From: Sipunculus nudus
Taxonomy: Eukaryota; Annelida; Sipuncula; Golfingiida; Sipunculidae
Reading direction: 5' to 3'
DNA: 64,000 nucleotides
Assembly (NCBI GenBank): GCA_026874595.1
Contig: CM049310.1
Coordinates: 5,148,001 to 5,212,000 of the forward strand
Shown: positions 52,266-64,000 of the stretch, one piece after another
How the letters are laid out: each line of letters starts with the position of its first letter
Position numbering within the stretch: the first letter of the stretch is position 1
The notes under the pieces: model-generated
What the model was told of the DNA's origin: nothing
The model's input: only the letters and a program-made list of their open reading frames with translations
Database searches by the model: none
Translations under genes and position numbers: made by a program

Positions 52266-55200
52266 TGAATACAGTTTTCAGGATATTGAATGTCAGACTA
52301 CTTTAAGTTTGTTAGGCTGCTTAACTAAAAATATCCAAGTGGTCACAAATAATATTTAATGTTTTACACAATACTCTTGTAAGCTTTCATGCAGGAATTG
52401 CTATTTCACTGTGATTCTGTAATTATTTCACTGTAATGCTGTTTTTCCATACTGAGTTAAAATAAAATTCATACAAATAATTAATGCATCGATTACCATG
52501 GGGTATTCAAATACACACACTTTTGCTCATCTCAGAGAGCTTTGTTGTATGAGAATAGTGGTGAAACCTATAATTGTTAAATCATGTTTTATGCAAGTTC
52601 AAGATTGATTTTTAGAGTTGAGACCAACAACAGACATTCATATAAAAGCTTCAACATTACATTTATATATATCTGAATTTGGGTTATTTAACTGAAATAG
52701 CTTAGGTTTGTATATCCTTTTGGACTGACCTGTCTTATCATCATGAGACTGTTGTTAAAATTACAGTCACAAGAAATACATAAGCTTATCACAGAGGGCT
52801 ACTCATAGTGAGGTTTTATCAGGTGCAGATATAAAATCTGCCATTATTTACATACACTAATGTATGGTTTGTATATCTGTTTGGAGGCCCAAATTGTAAG
52901 TGTTCAGGCTTGATAAGTAAAGAGCAATCCGAAGCAAGGTGATTTTAGCTGTATGGTTTTTACCGGTAGTAAAGTTCCTGCCAGAGACATTTAAGGTGTG
53001 TTTTACTTTCGGCTATGGTTGCTTTAATGGATAACAAAGAATGACAAGTTATTATATGTGTACAAACCTTTGTATCTTTTTGTATATTTTGTGCGTATTA
53101 TTAGAGTGCTGATAAATGGGTAGACTTGTAGTAAGCAGTCAATATTATAAAGCATTTTCCTTGCATCAATTTATTAACTTTTTGACAATTTTCCATAGTT
53201 TTGGAATTTTTCATCACCAGATTTCAGTGGCAGATGAACAACCTTTTGGATTACCGGTTATGATGTTTTAGTTTTGATAATAAGCACACTGGTGTATTTT
53301 TAGATATATATGATGAGGAAGAAATACAGGGAAGTTATATATAAATACGCATGAACAGAATGATTTACTGGCAGTAGGTAGGGTGGATACACGAACACGA
53401 TTCATACACCTGTAGTTATCTTGATCTATATTATTGTGCCAGTATAAAAGCATTAAATTAATAGGAACAATGAGCTCGCAGGATATATCTTATGTTTTTA
53501 TATTTCCACAGGGAGGCACCAAATTATCACAGTTTTATGGCAAATTAATATCTCTGAAGCGGTCATGCATGGATGCACTGCTATCATGTCACTATCTAAC
53601 AGTGTATATAATATACAAGAGGCAACTTCAGAAAGCACTGAGGCATGTCATATCTGGTAGGTGAAACTCCAGATGCTGCATAACAAAGGCTGAATGAGTC
53701 ACTAGAAAATTATCCTTGTGTATCATGGCTATTATACAAGCACTTCATACAGCATGAATAGCCCTTAATAAGACTATTAAGTATTAATCATGTGTGACTG
53801 ATGCTGAAGAATTTGTGAATATATCACCATAATAAATAGGGAAAAATGTTCATTTACATTACAGTATTTTAAATATATATATGGTAAGTTTACATCTGGA
53901 TATTTCAAATGTCTTTTGTACATGTATGTGACTGTGTGTAATATTATATGCAAAATAGTCTACATCAGTGACATTTAGTTTATGGAGGAACATTCTTAGG
54001 AAATTCGAGGAACCAAAGTGAGTTATTAGAGTAAAATTACAGATCTAGTCAGCAAAGATTTCATAGGGACTTTCATAAAAATCTTTTTTAATTCTGTTTA
54101 AAAAATGGATAATCAGTGATCATACCGGTCATGCTTCTCTGCATCATTGCCTGACCTTTGACTCAAGGGTCACTCTAATATTTTTAGTAGGTCAAACACC
54201 AGGAGAGATTTTGGCACTCAGCTGAAAATCCTTAAGGATCTTACTCTGAATAAACCAAAATCATTTACAAATTCTTGATGGTCCTATCTAAGGCAATAAT
54301 TTATTTACCTGCTCAGAATTGACCTTTACAGATTATATACATCCCAGTAAAAAACTCTGGGTATTTTCCACATAGTGTTAAATTATGCAAACAGACATTC
54401 TGTATCTTCAACAGATTTACCAGAGTAAATCTTTATTTTTTTATTAAAATGTACATAAAATTCTTATCTTGAAAATTGTTATATTTTTAAGGTTTTACAA
54501 ACAAACTCCTTTTTAAAGCAATCCCATATACCTTAATGTTGTGTATATTCTCAGTTTTGAGAATTTGTATGTGTAGAGGGGCTGAAGTGGAGTTATGTTT
54601 TGGAAATATTGAAGAAAACTTATATAAAATATTAACACCTGAAACAGTTCTTAAGGAAAGTGAGAAAAAAGTGCAGAAGAGATAAATGAACACCTGTTTT
54701 ACATCTGCACTTGTTATTCTAATAATGTAGGTGTTGTGTCTGGCAGGCATTCTTAACAGGTAACTGTGGAATATTCTCCAGGACAAATATTTACAGGGTT
54801 TGATATTAACAGTTAATTGCTTGCATGGTTCAAGTAAAAGTTCCCAGTAATGGGGGCTGGGCAAACAAAAGTCTACTCTGACAAAAACACCACCTTAAAA
54901 TCTTCAGTTATGCACTTACTTTCTTTAAATGAAATCATATTTATAAATGCTCTCTATTTTGAATTACCTGTATGTTATAAAACTGGTCTGAATATCAGTC
55001 AAAAATACACATTATATGTAACATATGTTATGTATAGGGTTGAAACCTTAATGGGTAAGTTATTATAAAAACACCAGTTCTCCAACTGTACTGTACCTGA
55101 CACCATAAATAGATTTAAATTTGTATCTGATCATGAAATTCAGCCAATGAACACTTGTTTTATACCTGGAGGACATAAGCCTGACTATACATCACATAAA

Positions 55201-56680
55201 TATATGATTGGTGGATCCCACTCCAGTTCCACCTCATTTCATGTCTCAATTACATCCTGTGTTGTCTGGGGGGCTAGACGTCCTTTAATGCACGTCCATG
55301 TAGAAGTTCTCATGGTTTTATACCACAAACAGGTATCAGACTGGGTGCCTATCAGTTTGTGGATTGCATTCTTTCAGGAAACTGCTGTGTGCACAAACTT
55401 AATATTCTGGTATTATAGACAAAACCATCATACATGATACGTGCTTACCAGTAATGCTGATTTATGTATACTCAGAGAGTGGGAAGGCGGATGTCATATC
55501 AGCAGTGTAATTTACTGTCTGAGTCAAGTGTAATTTCCTGGATCTTACCTTTATGAACATCAGGTGATTGCACAGGTGGGTTATTTGATGAACACACCTA
55601 GCAGACATCATAGGAATCAGGTGGGACATATTTTACTCTCAAAACTGATATTCATTTTAATAACATATGCAATACTGTGGAAATCCTAGTAATTTGGTAA
55701 AGAGATATAAATATTATATATTACATAAGTATTGTGCTATTAATATTTTAAACTGTAACCTCTAAAGGAATATGGAGTATGAGTAACTATTTTTATGAGT
55801 CCATCTCTTCAAAAAACAAAAAGCTATTAAGTCACACCTCTGACATACCAGTGTGATATTAGCCCAATCTATGTTATAGAATGTCCAGATGCTATAAGCT
55901 AATTTAAGTGGGGCACCTCTTGTCTTAACAATTTTTATTATGTATTATGTTCTTTTGTATAAATATCATTATTATAAAACAAAGAAATAAAGTTTATAAG
56001 CAATCTGCTGATATTGTCTGTCAGATTTATTGAACAATATGTGACCTACACAGCCCTGAATTTTTAGAGAACTTCAAAATGGCAGTATTTTTCTCATGCA
56101 GTGAACAGTTCACACACCTGGGTTTTATATATATATAGAGACTGACCTACACTCTCTCTCAGAAGATTTGTATTGTATATATTACCTTTACATTGCATGA
56201 GCACTGAGGTTTGTAATATATATGTCAAACCTGCTGTTATTATTCTTCCTTGTATGTCTTAAAGGTCAAGAACTTGATACTGGAGCCAAGTAAATATTGT
56301 ACATGTATGTTGGGTCCAGTGGTAAAACTAATCTAATACCAGATCATGCTCTACATGTTGAGACGCTGCCAAAATAATATTGTGTGATCTTATATAACTG
56401 ACTTTTGTTGGCTTAATCTTGAGCTTACATTTACACTTGACATGCCTTCAATAGAAAGGTGTATAATTGTATGCTTTCTCACTGCCCTAGGAGGATGCAC
56501 AAGCAAAAAATACCATATGGATTAATGGTGCCAGAAGGATTTTTTTTAGATTCATGGATATCTAGCTTGAATTATGCACTAGAATATTTTACGTCATGGC
56601 TATAATGTACAGAAAACTTGAACCATCATATATTCAGGGTTAAAGAGCATAACCTTATTTGCTCAAAACTCTTTTTATAT
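52266..56680. other. Intron or intergenic, no confident gene
   Basis: AT-rich. An acceptor-like 'tttccacag' at about 53512 and a donor-like 'ctggtaggtga' at about 53655 bound an open stretch of about 145 bp, but the peptide resembles nothing I know. Nothing else is coding-like. Confidence 0.45.
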
Positions 56681-58086
56681 GCCCTCTAAGACAGGACGTA
56701 TTATGTTATACCTTCTGTCCATCTGTCCATTAACTTTTAGTGTCACCACAATAACTTACCGGGGCTTTTGTAAGGGATGCGGGATCGAACAAGGAGCCAT
56801 TTGTTAAGAATATCAGTTTATTAACGGAGAGTCTGATGCAAATTACAGTCACAGATGCTCAAATCTGTACCAGTTCATAAAACAATAAAGTAAAAATAAA
56901 AAACAAAAAGGGTGGTTGACCTCCAAGGCTCAACAGTAATTATTTACATCTAGCCTTGGCCCTGACCTCTGTAAAGGCTTCATTATCGGTTCCTGGCCCA
57001 ATTTCGTCCAACCCAGCTTCTACCGCTGATTCACAATGTCGGCCAGCTTTATGCGTTCTTACAACGCATGCCGTAAAGTATGCACACACAAAAAAATAAG
57101 TTTAAACCCTGACACCAGGTGGCGCTCTAAGCTGGTGCGTCAACACTATCACACTTTGATAGATTTTCATGAAACTCACCATAAATACCTACCAATAGAT
57201 TGGCTTGCCTAAGTTAGATTTTTGGCAAAATCCACACATATTTAATAAAGTCAGAGGTCACTAGGCTACTTTGTGGTGTAACTAACGAGGAATATGAAGG
57301 ATTTTGATAAAACTCAACAGAAATGTTAATCAGCAAAATATCTCACCTAAGTTTCAGTTTCCAGCAAAATTCACACATATTTATTGGGATCATAGGTCCC
57401 TGCTTATGGATTTTCATGAAGCTCATTTTACATATTAACCAATAGAGTTTTTCACCTCAATTAAATTCTCAGCAAAATTCACACTTATTTAATGAGGTAT
57501 GAGGTCACCAGGCTGCTTTGTACAGGGAAATTTGTGGTGTTGCCACAATAAAGTACAAGGAATATAATGGATTTTGAAAAAACTCAATAGAAATATTAAA
57601 CAGTATAATATCTAACCTATGTTCTTTTTCCAGCCAAATCCATGCAAAATTAATAAGGTCGGAGGTCACCACACTTTGGTGGCTCCACCCGGAGTCACCA
57701 GAAATCTGATGGATTTCCAATTTCATATAACTCATGATGACTATTAACCAATACAGTTTCGCACCTGAATTACATTCTCAGCAAATTCATATATATTTTA
57801 TGAGGTCAGAGGTCACAAAATATGCAACAGGCTTATTATGTAACATTTGTGGTGCTCTTGTTAAAAAATGAATCATGATGCTGTCTGAGCCAAGAACATA
57901 TCTTTAATATCGCATAAAAATCCTGCATCTGCCTCATATATATTTCATATTTGATTATCACCAGTTAGCAGGACTGTTTCCTCTTAGCTTTTCAATGCAA
58001 ATGTATAAAAAAAATAAGTATATTTTGCATTTGTTAAAATTTTCCAAAATTTAGCCGACCGACGTGACCCATGGGCTCCTTGATAG
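56681..58086 (+). mobile_element. GTCCG-type repeat, 'atgccctctaagacagg' subfamily, with nested insertion
   Basis: The 5' end TTTTTATATGCCCTC is followed by 'ctgtccatctgtccat'. The core holds tandem-like units (gattttcatgaaactcacc at 57164; variants at 57300, 57410, 57710). The 3' end is GACCCATGGGCTCCTTG. Unrelated sequence of roughly 380 bp (about 56757-57135, GC-richer) interrupts the first unit. Confidence 0.6.
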
Positions 58087-58378
58087 TTAATCAGCTATGC
58101 TACATGATGCATTAAATTTTAATTTTTATTAATGAATGAATAATGGGGAAAAAACAACTCACAAAACCTGAAATTTAGATATTTAGATATGTTTATAACA
58201 ACATGCAGATACATGAGGATGAAATAATATCAGGTTATTGTTGTATAGACTGTTGGTATTCATGTGTGGATGTTTGGATTACCATGTTTAATGTTCACAC
58301 AGTCAGTGTTTTAGACTAACACCTGCCAGAGGTGTAAGTTTTATCACTGTTTTATGTTTTGTTATTTCTGTGTTGTAG

Positions 58379-58474
58379 AGTGGGGTGTCTGGATAAATAT
58401 GTAGGGCTTCATGATGGGGTTATCCCTCTTGTACATATCAGTGCTGCTGTTTAACCCCTGCCATGCTGTGATTG
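58379..58474 (+). CDS. Signal-peptide exon of an unidentified secreted or membrane protein (partial)
   Basis: Bounded by acceptor tgttgtag and donor gtgagt. The ATG at 58411 opens MMGLSLLYISVLLFNPCHA plus VI and one base: a short polar start, a hydrophobic core LSLLYISVLLF, and a small-residue cleavage site (C-H-A). This is a typical signal peptide. An in-frame stop (TAG at 58401-58403) lies upstream, so the exon holds the start. The next exon probably begins just past 64000, where the window ends on a pyrimidine tract and CAG. The rest of the protein is not visible and I cannot name it. Confidence 0.6.
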
Positions 58475-60600
58475 GTGAGTATTTAATGTCATGTGATGTT
58501 CAATATAGGCTTGTGTTTGTTGCTTGACTGATTAATGTGAATTTTGGCATGAAAGTGATTGCTTGAGATGTGTTTTATGTAATTATTATATGGAATTCCA
58601 ATAATAATCAAGAAGAAGCAATACAATGTTTGTCAGTTGCTTTAAAAAAATTCAGAATTCCTCATAGCTGTCATAAAAATAATTTGAAACTCCAATATTC
58701 AGCCAAATGCTATATGAACATGACAGGATTGTATCAAAATGTTTTACAAGATATCGTTTATAAATATAATAAATATCATCCTAAATTGTAACTTCTTCTT
58801 TATTTTGGACAATAAATTTAACAATGTTGGACCATTCATTGTGTTCAATATTCACTGAATATAGAAAGATAATTAAGTTTACATTTCTTTGCCTCTAGGA
58901 TGAATGAAATAATCAATTCTAAAGACAAATAATTTTGTTTTCGGAAAAAATTTAGGATTATTATACTGTAACAGTTTATTACACCTCTGCCAGGTGGTAT
59001 ATACTGTTTTTCTTTTGTTTCCTTGATTTGTTGCTTTGTTTGGAATTTTAGTGAATAAGTTTTAAACAGATTTTGATTAAATTTTGGGAAGCTTAAGCAA
59101 ACCCTAAGCCAAGATTGAACATTCATTTAAATCTGAAGAAGATTCCATAACTTCCTCAGAAATGTATATATTTAAAATTGTAGTGCCCAAATAAAGTGTG
59201 TTGGTATTTTTTCACTTATTCTTTATAGCATTGAGATTCATTTAGTGGTGTTTCTGGAATTTTAACTGAACAGGTGTGTATTGGTAATACATTTAACAAA
59301 GCCAGTAACAGTGAGTTCCCAGGAGGGCACCTGCCCACATATTCCCACATCTAGGCCATGCTTCATGGAGCAAGGAGAGATTCTGTACTCCCTTCATATT
59401 CACCAGGATCATTCATTATTTATAAGATTCAAGGGGGCTTGCTGTGAGAACTGTCTGGAGAGTTAATGTTGTTATAATGCAGTTACCTGATTCATTAAAT
59501 AACCATCAGCCCTCAGGTGCTTTCTCAGCCTTCACAATGTGTCTTTATTTCAGAGCTACATGCCAATATTCATGTTTATTACCTTTGAAAAAGGGAATAC
59601 ACATTGTCTTAAGTCATAGCTTCTTACATTCCTTAATTATGTGCTTTTCTTGACTGTGCTTTATGGTTGTCATGTTCTCTGTAATTAAAATTAACGTATA
59701 TATATATATCTCATTTCAAAATATTGTGAAAGAATTGAAAATGCCCTTGTAATCTTGAAAAGGTAATATCATGTGATAATTGTCATAATAAAATAAATAT
59801 TTTAGTTTTGAGTGCCACAATATACTCGTATATTTTCAAATACATTTTATGTCTGGTGCACCAGTGCAAAAAAATTAATCAGATTTAGCTCAAAGGTCAT
59901 AGTATTAAACAGTTGTATTGTATTACAGAATTGACATTGGTACAGAAAATTGAGTGTGATTGAAAAAAATTAATCAGATTTAGCTCAAAGGTCATAGTAT
60001 TTAACAGTTGTATTGTATAACAGAATTGACATTGGTACAGAAAATTGAGTGTGATTGTATATAAATGCAACAGAAAATTTACACAGGTGTAGGAGTTACA
60101 AACATTCAGAAAATAGGATGATATAATGTCCATTATGCGGATAATGAGGCTGTCTTAATAATTAATGTATAACCATGAATACCTTACATTTATCAGGAAA
60201 AAAACAGAGCAGGCCCAATTAATAATGATTATCCATGACTCATCTGTATCAGAGCTGGCATAATTCAGCTGAATGTAGCGTTATTCACTGATTGTTGTTT
60301 ACCCAGCCAGTTGTTCACAAGCACATCTTTGTTTCTGTTACTGCAGTAACTTGTGATTAAACATGTTAATGACGTTAGAGTTGTGGTTTTTGCAAACTTA
60401 TGAAAAAAAGAAAGAATTTTTAATTTATTTGTGGTACAACAATCATGGTAAAATATAAATGACCAGAAACACCCATTCTCATTGGTCTGATTCTTGGCTC
60501 TGTGCCAGAAATGGTGTAGACAGACCAAAGAGAGTTGGTGTCACGTTTTAAATTTTGAGCTGGTATTACAACTGCAAAAAGAGAGTAGATATATACCTGC
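58475..60600 (+). other. Intron of the signal-peptide gene, left part
   Basis: AT-rich. A segment of about 90-100 bp is tandemly duplicated around 59870-60060 (ttaatcagatttagctcaaa). A reversed relative of the 34500 repeat module lies at 60450-60545. Confidence 0.5.
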
Positions 60601-61980
60601 TTTTTATGCCCCCGCCACAAAGTGGCCGGGGCATATAGTTTTACCCATGTCCGTCATTCCGTCATTCCGAAATCAAACAGTTGTAAAGACTTTTTTCGCA
60701 ATGCCTGCAGATATTGGCCTGATTTTTGGTGTGTGGGCAGATAATGACCAGTTACAGATTGAGTTCGCGTTTCATCCCGGTTGACCTACTTTTGACCGTT
60801 TTACAGCTCCTAAACTTAGAAAATTTCATGAAAAATATAGAAATTTTCATGACAAACACACATGTACAGACCTTTTTTCGTAATGCCTGCAGATATTGGC
60901 CTGATTTTTGGTGTGTAGGCAGATAATGACCAGTTACAGATCGAGTTCGCGTTTCGTCTCGATTGACCTACTTTTGACTGTTTTACGGCTCCTTAACTTA
61001 GAAAATTTCATGAAAAATAGAAATTTTCATGGCAAATACACATGTACAGACTTTTTTTCGCAATGCCTGCAGATATTGGCCTGATTTTTGGTGTGTGGGC
61101 AGATATTGACCAGTTACAGATCGAGTTGGCGTTTCATCTCTATTGACCTACTTTTGACCGTTTTACGGCTCTTGAACATAGAAAATTTCATGCAAAATAG
61201 AAATTTTCATGACAAACACACATGTACGGACTTTTTTCGCAATGCCTGCAGATATTGGCCTGATTTTTGGTGTGTGGGCAGATATTGACCAGTTACAGAT
61301 GGAGTTGGCATTTTGTCTCGGTTGACCTACTTTTAACCGTTTTACGGCTCTTGAACATAGAAAATTTCATGAAAAATATAAATGTTCATGACAAATACAC
61401 ATGTACGGATTTTTTTTCACAATGCCTGCAGATATTGGCCTGATTTTTGGTGTGTGGGCAGATAATGACCAGTTACAGATGGAGTTCACGTTTTGTCCCG
61501 GTTGACCTATATTTGACCGTTTTACGGCTCCTAAACTTAGAAAATTTCATGAAAAATAGAAATTTTCATGAAAAATACACATGTACAGACTTTTTTTTTT
61601 GCAATGCCTGCAGATATTGGCCTGATTTTTGGTGTGTGGGCAGATAATGACTAGTTACAGATCGAGTTCGCGTTTCATCCCAGTTGACCTATTTTTGACC
61701 ATATGACAGAGATCCTGAACATAGAAAATTTCATGAAAGACAGAAATTTTTATGAAAAATGCACATGTATGGACTTTTTTTCACAATGCCTGCAGATACT
61801 GGCCTGATTTTTGGTGTGTCGCTTGATAATGACCCGTTACAGATCAAGTTTGCATTTTGCCCTTGTTGACCTACTTTTGACCATACGACACCTCCCGAAC
61901 TTAAAAAAATTTTACAAAATTTATCAAATGTTTCTAATTTGCCCCAGGCGGGGGCATTCGTGTCGTTCCGACACATCTAG
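60601..61980 (+). mobile_element. Helitron/Helentron-like element with seven 181-bp tandem units
   Basis: Starts TTTTTATGCCCCCGCCAC with a GC-rich hairpin. Seven units begin near 60697, 60879, 61059, 61238, 61419, 61600 and 61782 (motif AATGCCTGCAGATATTGGCC). The 3' end has GGCGGGGGCAT, the inverse of the start, then a GTGTCG-ttc-CGACAC hairpin (61960-61974), two bases, CTAG (61977-61980) and T. Open frames across the units are repeat artefacts. No Rep/helicase is present. Confidence 0.7.
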
Positions 61981-62175
61981 TTTATACCTTTAAAGAGAGA
62001 GATTTTCACTGAAGTTATTATAAAATTTTAAGAATGCATACTTATCTTGAAATCCTTTAGTTATTTTCACTGAATTTCATTAGTTTTGAAGTGGTTCCTT
62101 GACCATGATATTTCAAGGATGCATTTTATGTAAATATTAGACAGTTACATGAATATTCATTTTTTTTAATTTTCA

Positions 62176-62550
62176 TTTTTAGCTCAGCTGACTGTAAGTC
62201 ATCTGAGCTATAGCAATCACTCTTTGTCTGTTGTCCGTCCGTCTGTCCGTCAGTCTGTCCGTTAACCTGGCACAAATCGTAACCGCTGGACCTAGAATCT
62301 TGTAACCTTATATTCTGAGAGGTCCATGAAAAATCTCCTTGGAAACCAGAAATTAGGTCTCTGTTACCAATATCCTTCGAGCTATGGGGCCCCAGAGTGA
62401 CCCCCCCCCCAAGAATAGTCAAAAATTTCATACAAAAACTTCAATATCTCATTAACTACATCACTGATGGTCATTATTTTTTTAACACATATTGATCATG
62501 AGATGTTTCATCAGTGTCTGCAGACTGGTGGCACCACCTGTATTTTTCAA
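62176..62550 (+). mobile_element. GTCCG-type repeat, 'atagcaatcactctttgtc' subfamily, copy 2
   Basis: Same 5' hairpin and GTCCGTCCGTC tract as 48030. It is shortened to one unit and ends in GGTGGCACCACCTG directly before the next copy. Confidence 0.75.
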
Positions 62551-63560
62551 TTTTTAGCTCAGCTGACTATAAGTCATCTGAGCTATAGTCGTGGTCCATT
62601 GTCCGTAGTCCGTCTGTCCGTCCGTCCGTAGATGTGGCACGTTTTGAAACCGTAAGACTTAGGAATCCAAAATTCAGCATAATGTTAGATGTTCCCAAGA
62701 TCTCCTACCAAGCCGAAAACTGGGTCTTTGCAACTTCGTTCCTTTGAGAAATTTAGGAAAAACCTCAAATTTTTATTAAAAACCTATTTTCACTCTTCAG
62801 GACTGCCTGATATCAAAACCACTCATCTGTTTTTCCTCATATTTACCATAGATATCCTTCTATATAGTTCCTATGTACATGCCAGAAATTAAGTCTGTTA
62901 AGTATAAATTCTTTAAGTTATGGGTCCGAACATAATAGACTTTGTAAAAAATCAGGGAAAATATTTACTCACTTAACATGAAAAATTATGAAACTAGAGT
63001 CTATTTTCCCAAGTATATAACTATGTTTAATTAAGATTTAATTGTTTACCAAATAATTAGATCTGAATTTTGTAAATTTTTTAAGTTATTAGCATAAAAA
63101 TAAAATCAGTACCTTAAATTTAGCCCAACTTTGACCATGGCACGTTTTCTCCTGTATGTACCATTGATTTAATGTTCACAGCATGTAAACATAAATATTT
63201 AATTTGTTTAAATCTGAAATTTGAAAATAAAAGCTTGAAAATTAAGCTAGTTATTGATATTTTTTCTTGAGGCTCTACTGTAGTCATTTGCTTTGATAAC
63301 AGATTACAGATGCAGGGTCTCACTCCAGGTCACTGGAAGTCGGGCTATGCCAAGGTTTCTGATTTGTTACAGTCACTGGGGGAGACCCCTGCTGTGACAG
63401 GTGTACAGTTATTCTAATATAACCACCCAAATCCCCGGCAAACCCAACCCACTTAGTGTAATGCAGTAATTTTTATTGTTTTCACTGTATTTCCTTAATT
63501 GTAACGCTGTTTCCACTCCAATATACAAAAACTTTCCTTAAAAAAGTAATTCAAGTGTAA
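62551..63560 (+). mobile_element. GTCCG-type repeat, AGCTCAGCTGACT family, copy 3 (3' truncated)
   Basis: Opens TTTTTAGCTCAGCTGACTAT right after the previous copy. It matches copies 1 and 2 through 'tttgaccatggcacg' at about 63130. The CCCATGGG terminus is missing, and similarity fades after about 63560. Confidence 0.7.
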
Positions 63561-64000
63561 TCCAGAAGATGCCATGTTGTGTTAATGTAGCATTTTTAAA
63601 GAAATAAATTTTCTTTTAAATGATTTTAACAGATTTAATTGAACCCATCAGTATGCTTAAATTTATAAAATATGAAGCACATTATGGATAAATAAAGACA
63701 CAATTGAAAATTGTGAAATCTAAATCAAGTATTATTTTTAGATATTTATTGTTTTGCAGATTTAAAAGATATATTTTTGTGGGAAAAAATAAATAAACAT
63801 TTGTATGCACGGTGTGGTGTTATATGACAAGATTGAGATTTATGATGATGCAATTGAGAATTATGAATCAACTTTTATATTCAGATGTATCTGTTTTATT
63901 GGAAATGTATAGAAATATAAACTTAAATTTAAAAAAAATTGATGTGATAAAAAAAATTAGGATTTAATACAAACATTTGTTCATTATTTTCCTGCCACAG
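63561..64000 (+). other. AT-rich intron end with putative acceptor
   Basis: No gene is seen. The last bases, ttattttcctgccacag, form a good polypyrimidine tract and AG, so an exon may start at the first base beyond the window. Confidence 0.5.

Noticed and set aside
53512-53657. Possible internal exon with acceptor and donor-like ends
   Set aside because: Splice-like sites are common in AT-rich DNA; the encoded peptide is unrecognised and cannot be phased with the other candidate exons.
60680-61980. Series of similar plus-strand peptides (RNACRYWPDFWCVGR type)
   Set aside because: They come from a 181-bp tandem unit that lacks stops in one frame; no start, splice or domain signal supports a protein.

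Overview
This is a eukaryotic, metazoan window: two genes split by GT/AG introns, long AT-rich introns and intergenic DNA, and about half the length recognisable as repeats. The repeat style (interspersed elements with a 5' hairpin and a CTGTCCGTCCG tract, cores of 120-280 bp tandem units, a tRNA-derived SINE, a Gmr1-like gypsy element) suggests a mollusc, probably a bivalve. That assignment is inference; no taxonomic marker gene is present.

Left end (1-6274, minus strand): seven exons of QTRT1, the catalytic subunit of eukaryotic tRNA-guanine transglycosylase, running off the left edge in the middle of exon 7. Next (6605-25456, plus strand): all seven coding exons of DOLPP1, dolichyldiphosphatase, 228 residues. 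The two start codons lie 330 bp apart, head to head, around a short promoter with CCAAT, NRF1-like and ETS-like sites.

DOLPP1 intron 1 (10.6 kb) is a nest of mobile DNA. A long-terminal-inverted-repeat element with 9-bp target duplications (7359-16314, Mutator-like in form) holds degenerate tandem repeats, a MITE, and a nearly intact minus-strand LTR retrotransposon (8979-15677). The two 727-bp LTRs differ at about five sites. ORF1 is Gag (SCAN-like region, zinc knuckle) plus protease. ORF2 has the order integrase, reverse transcriptase, RNase H, the reverse of ordinary Ty3/gypsy elements, which places it with the Gmr1-like group. Later DOLPP1 introns hold a minisatellite, GTCCG-type interspersed repeats and a TIR element with 'ccgtatttcc' ends.

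Middle (26.4-39 kb): no confident gene. It has a Helitron-like element with three 280-bp units, a second copy of the intronic MITE, two 5'-truncated LINE fragments and assorted inverted repeats.

Right (39-64 kb): probably one plus-strand gene. A promoter-like patch with a candidate 5' exon ends in a consensus donor at 39153. About 19 kb further on, an exon at 58379-58474 carries a start codon and a signal-peptide-like stretch. The window ends exactly on a pyrimidine-tract CAG, a likely acceptor. Identity is unknown. The introns carry members of the GTCCG family, a SINE, and a Helitron-like element with seven 181-bp units.
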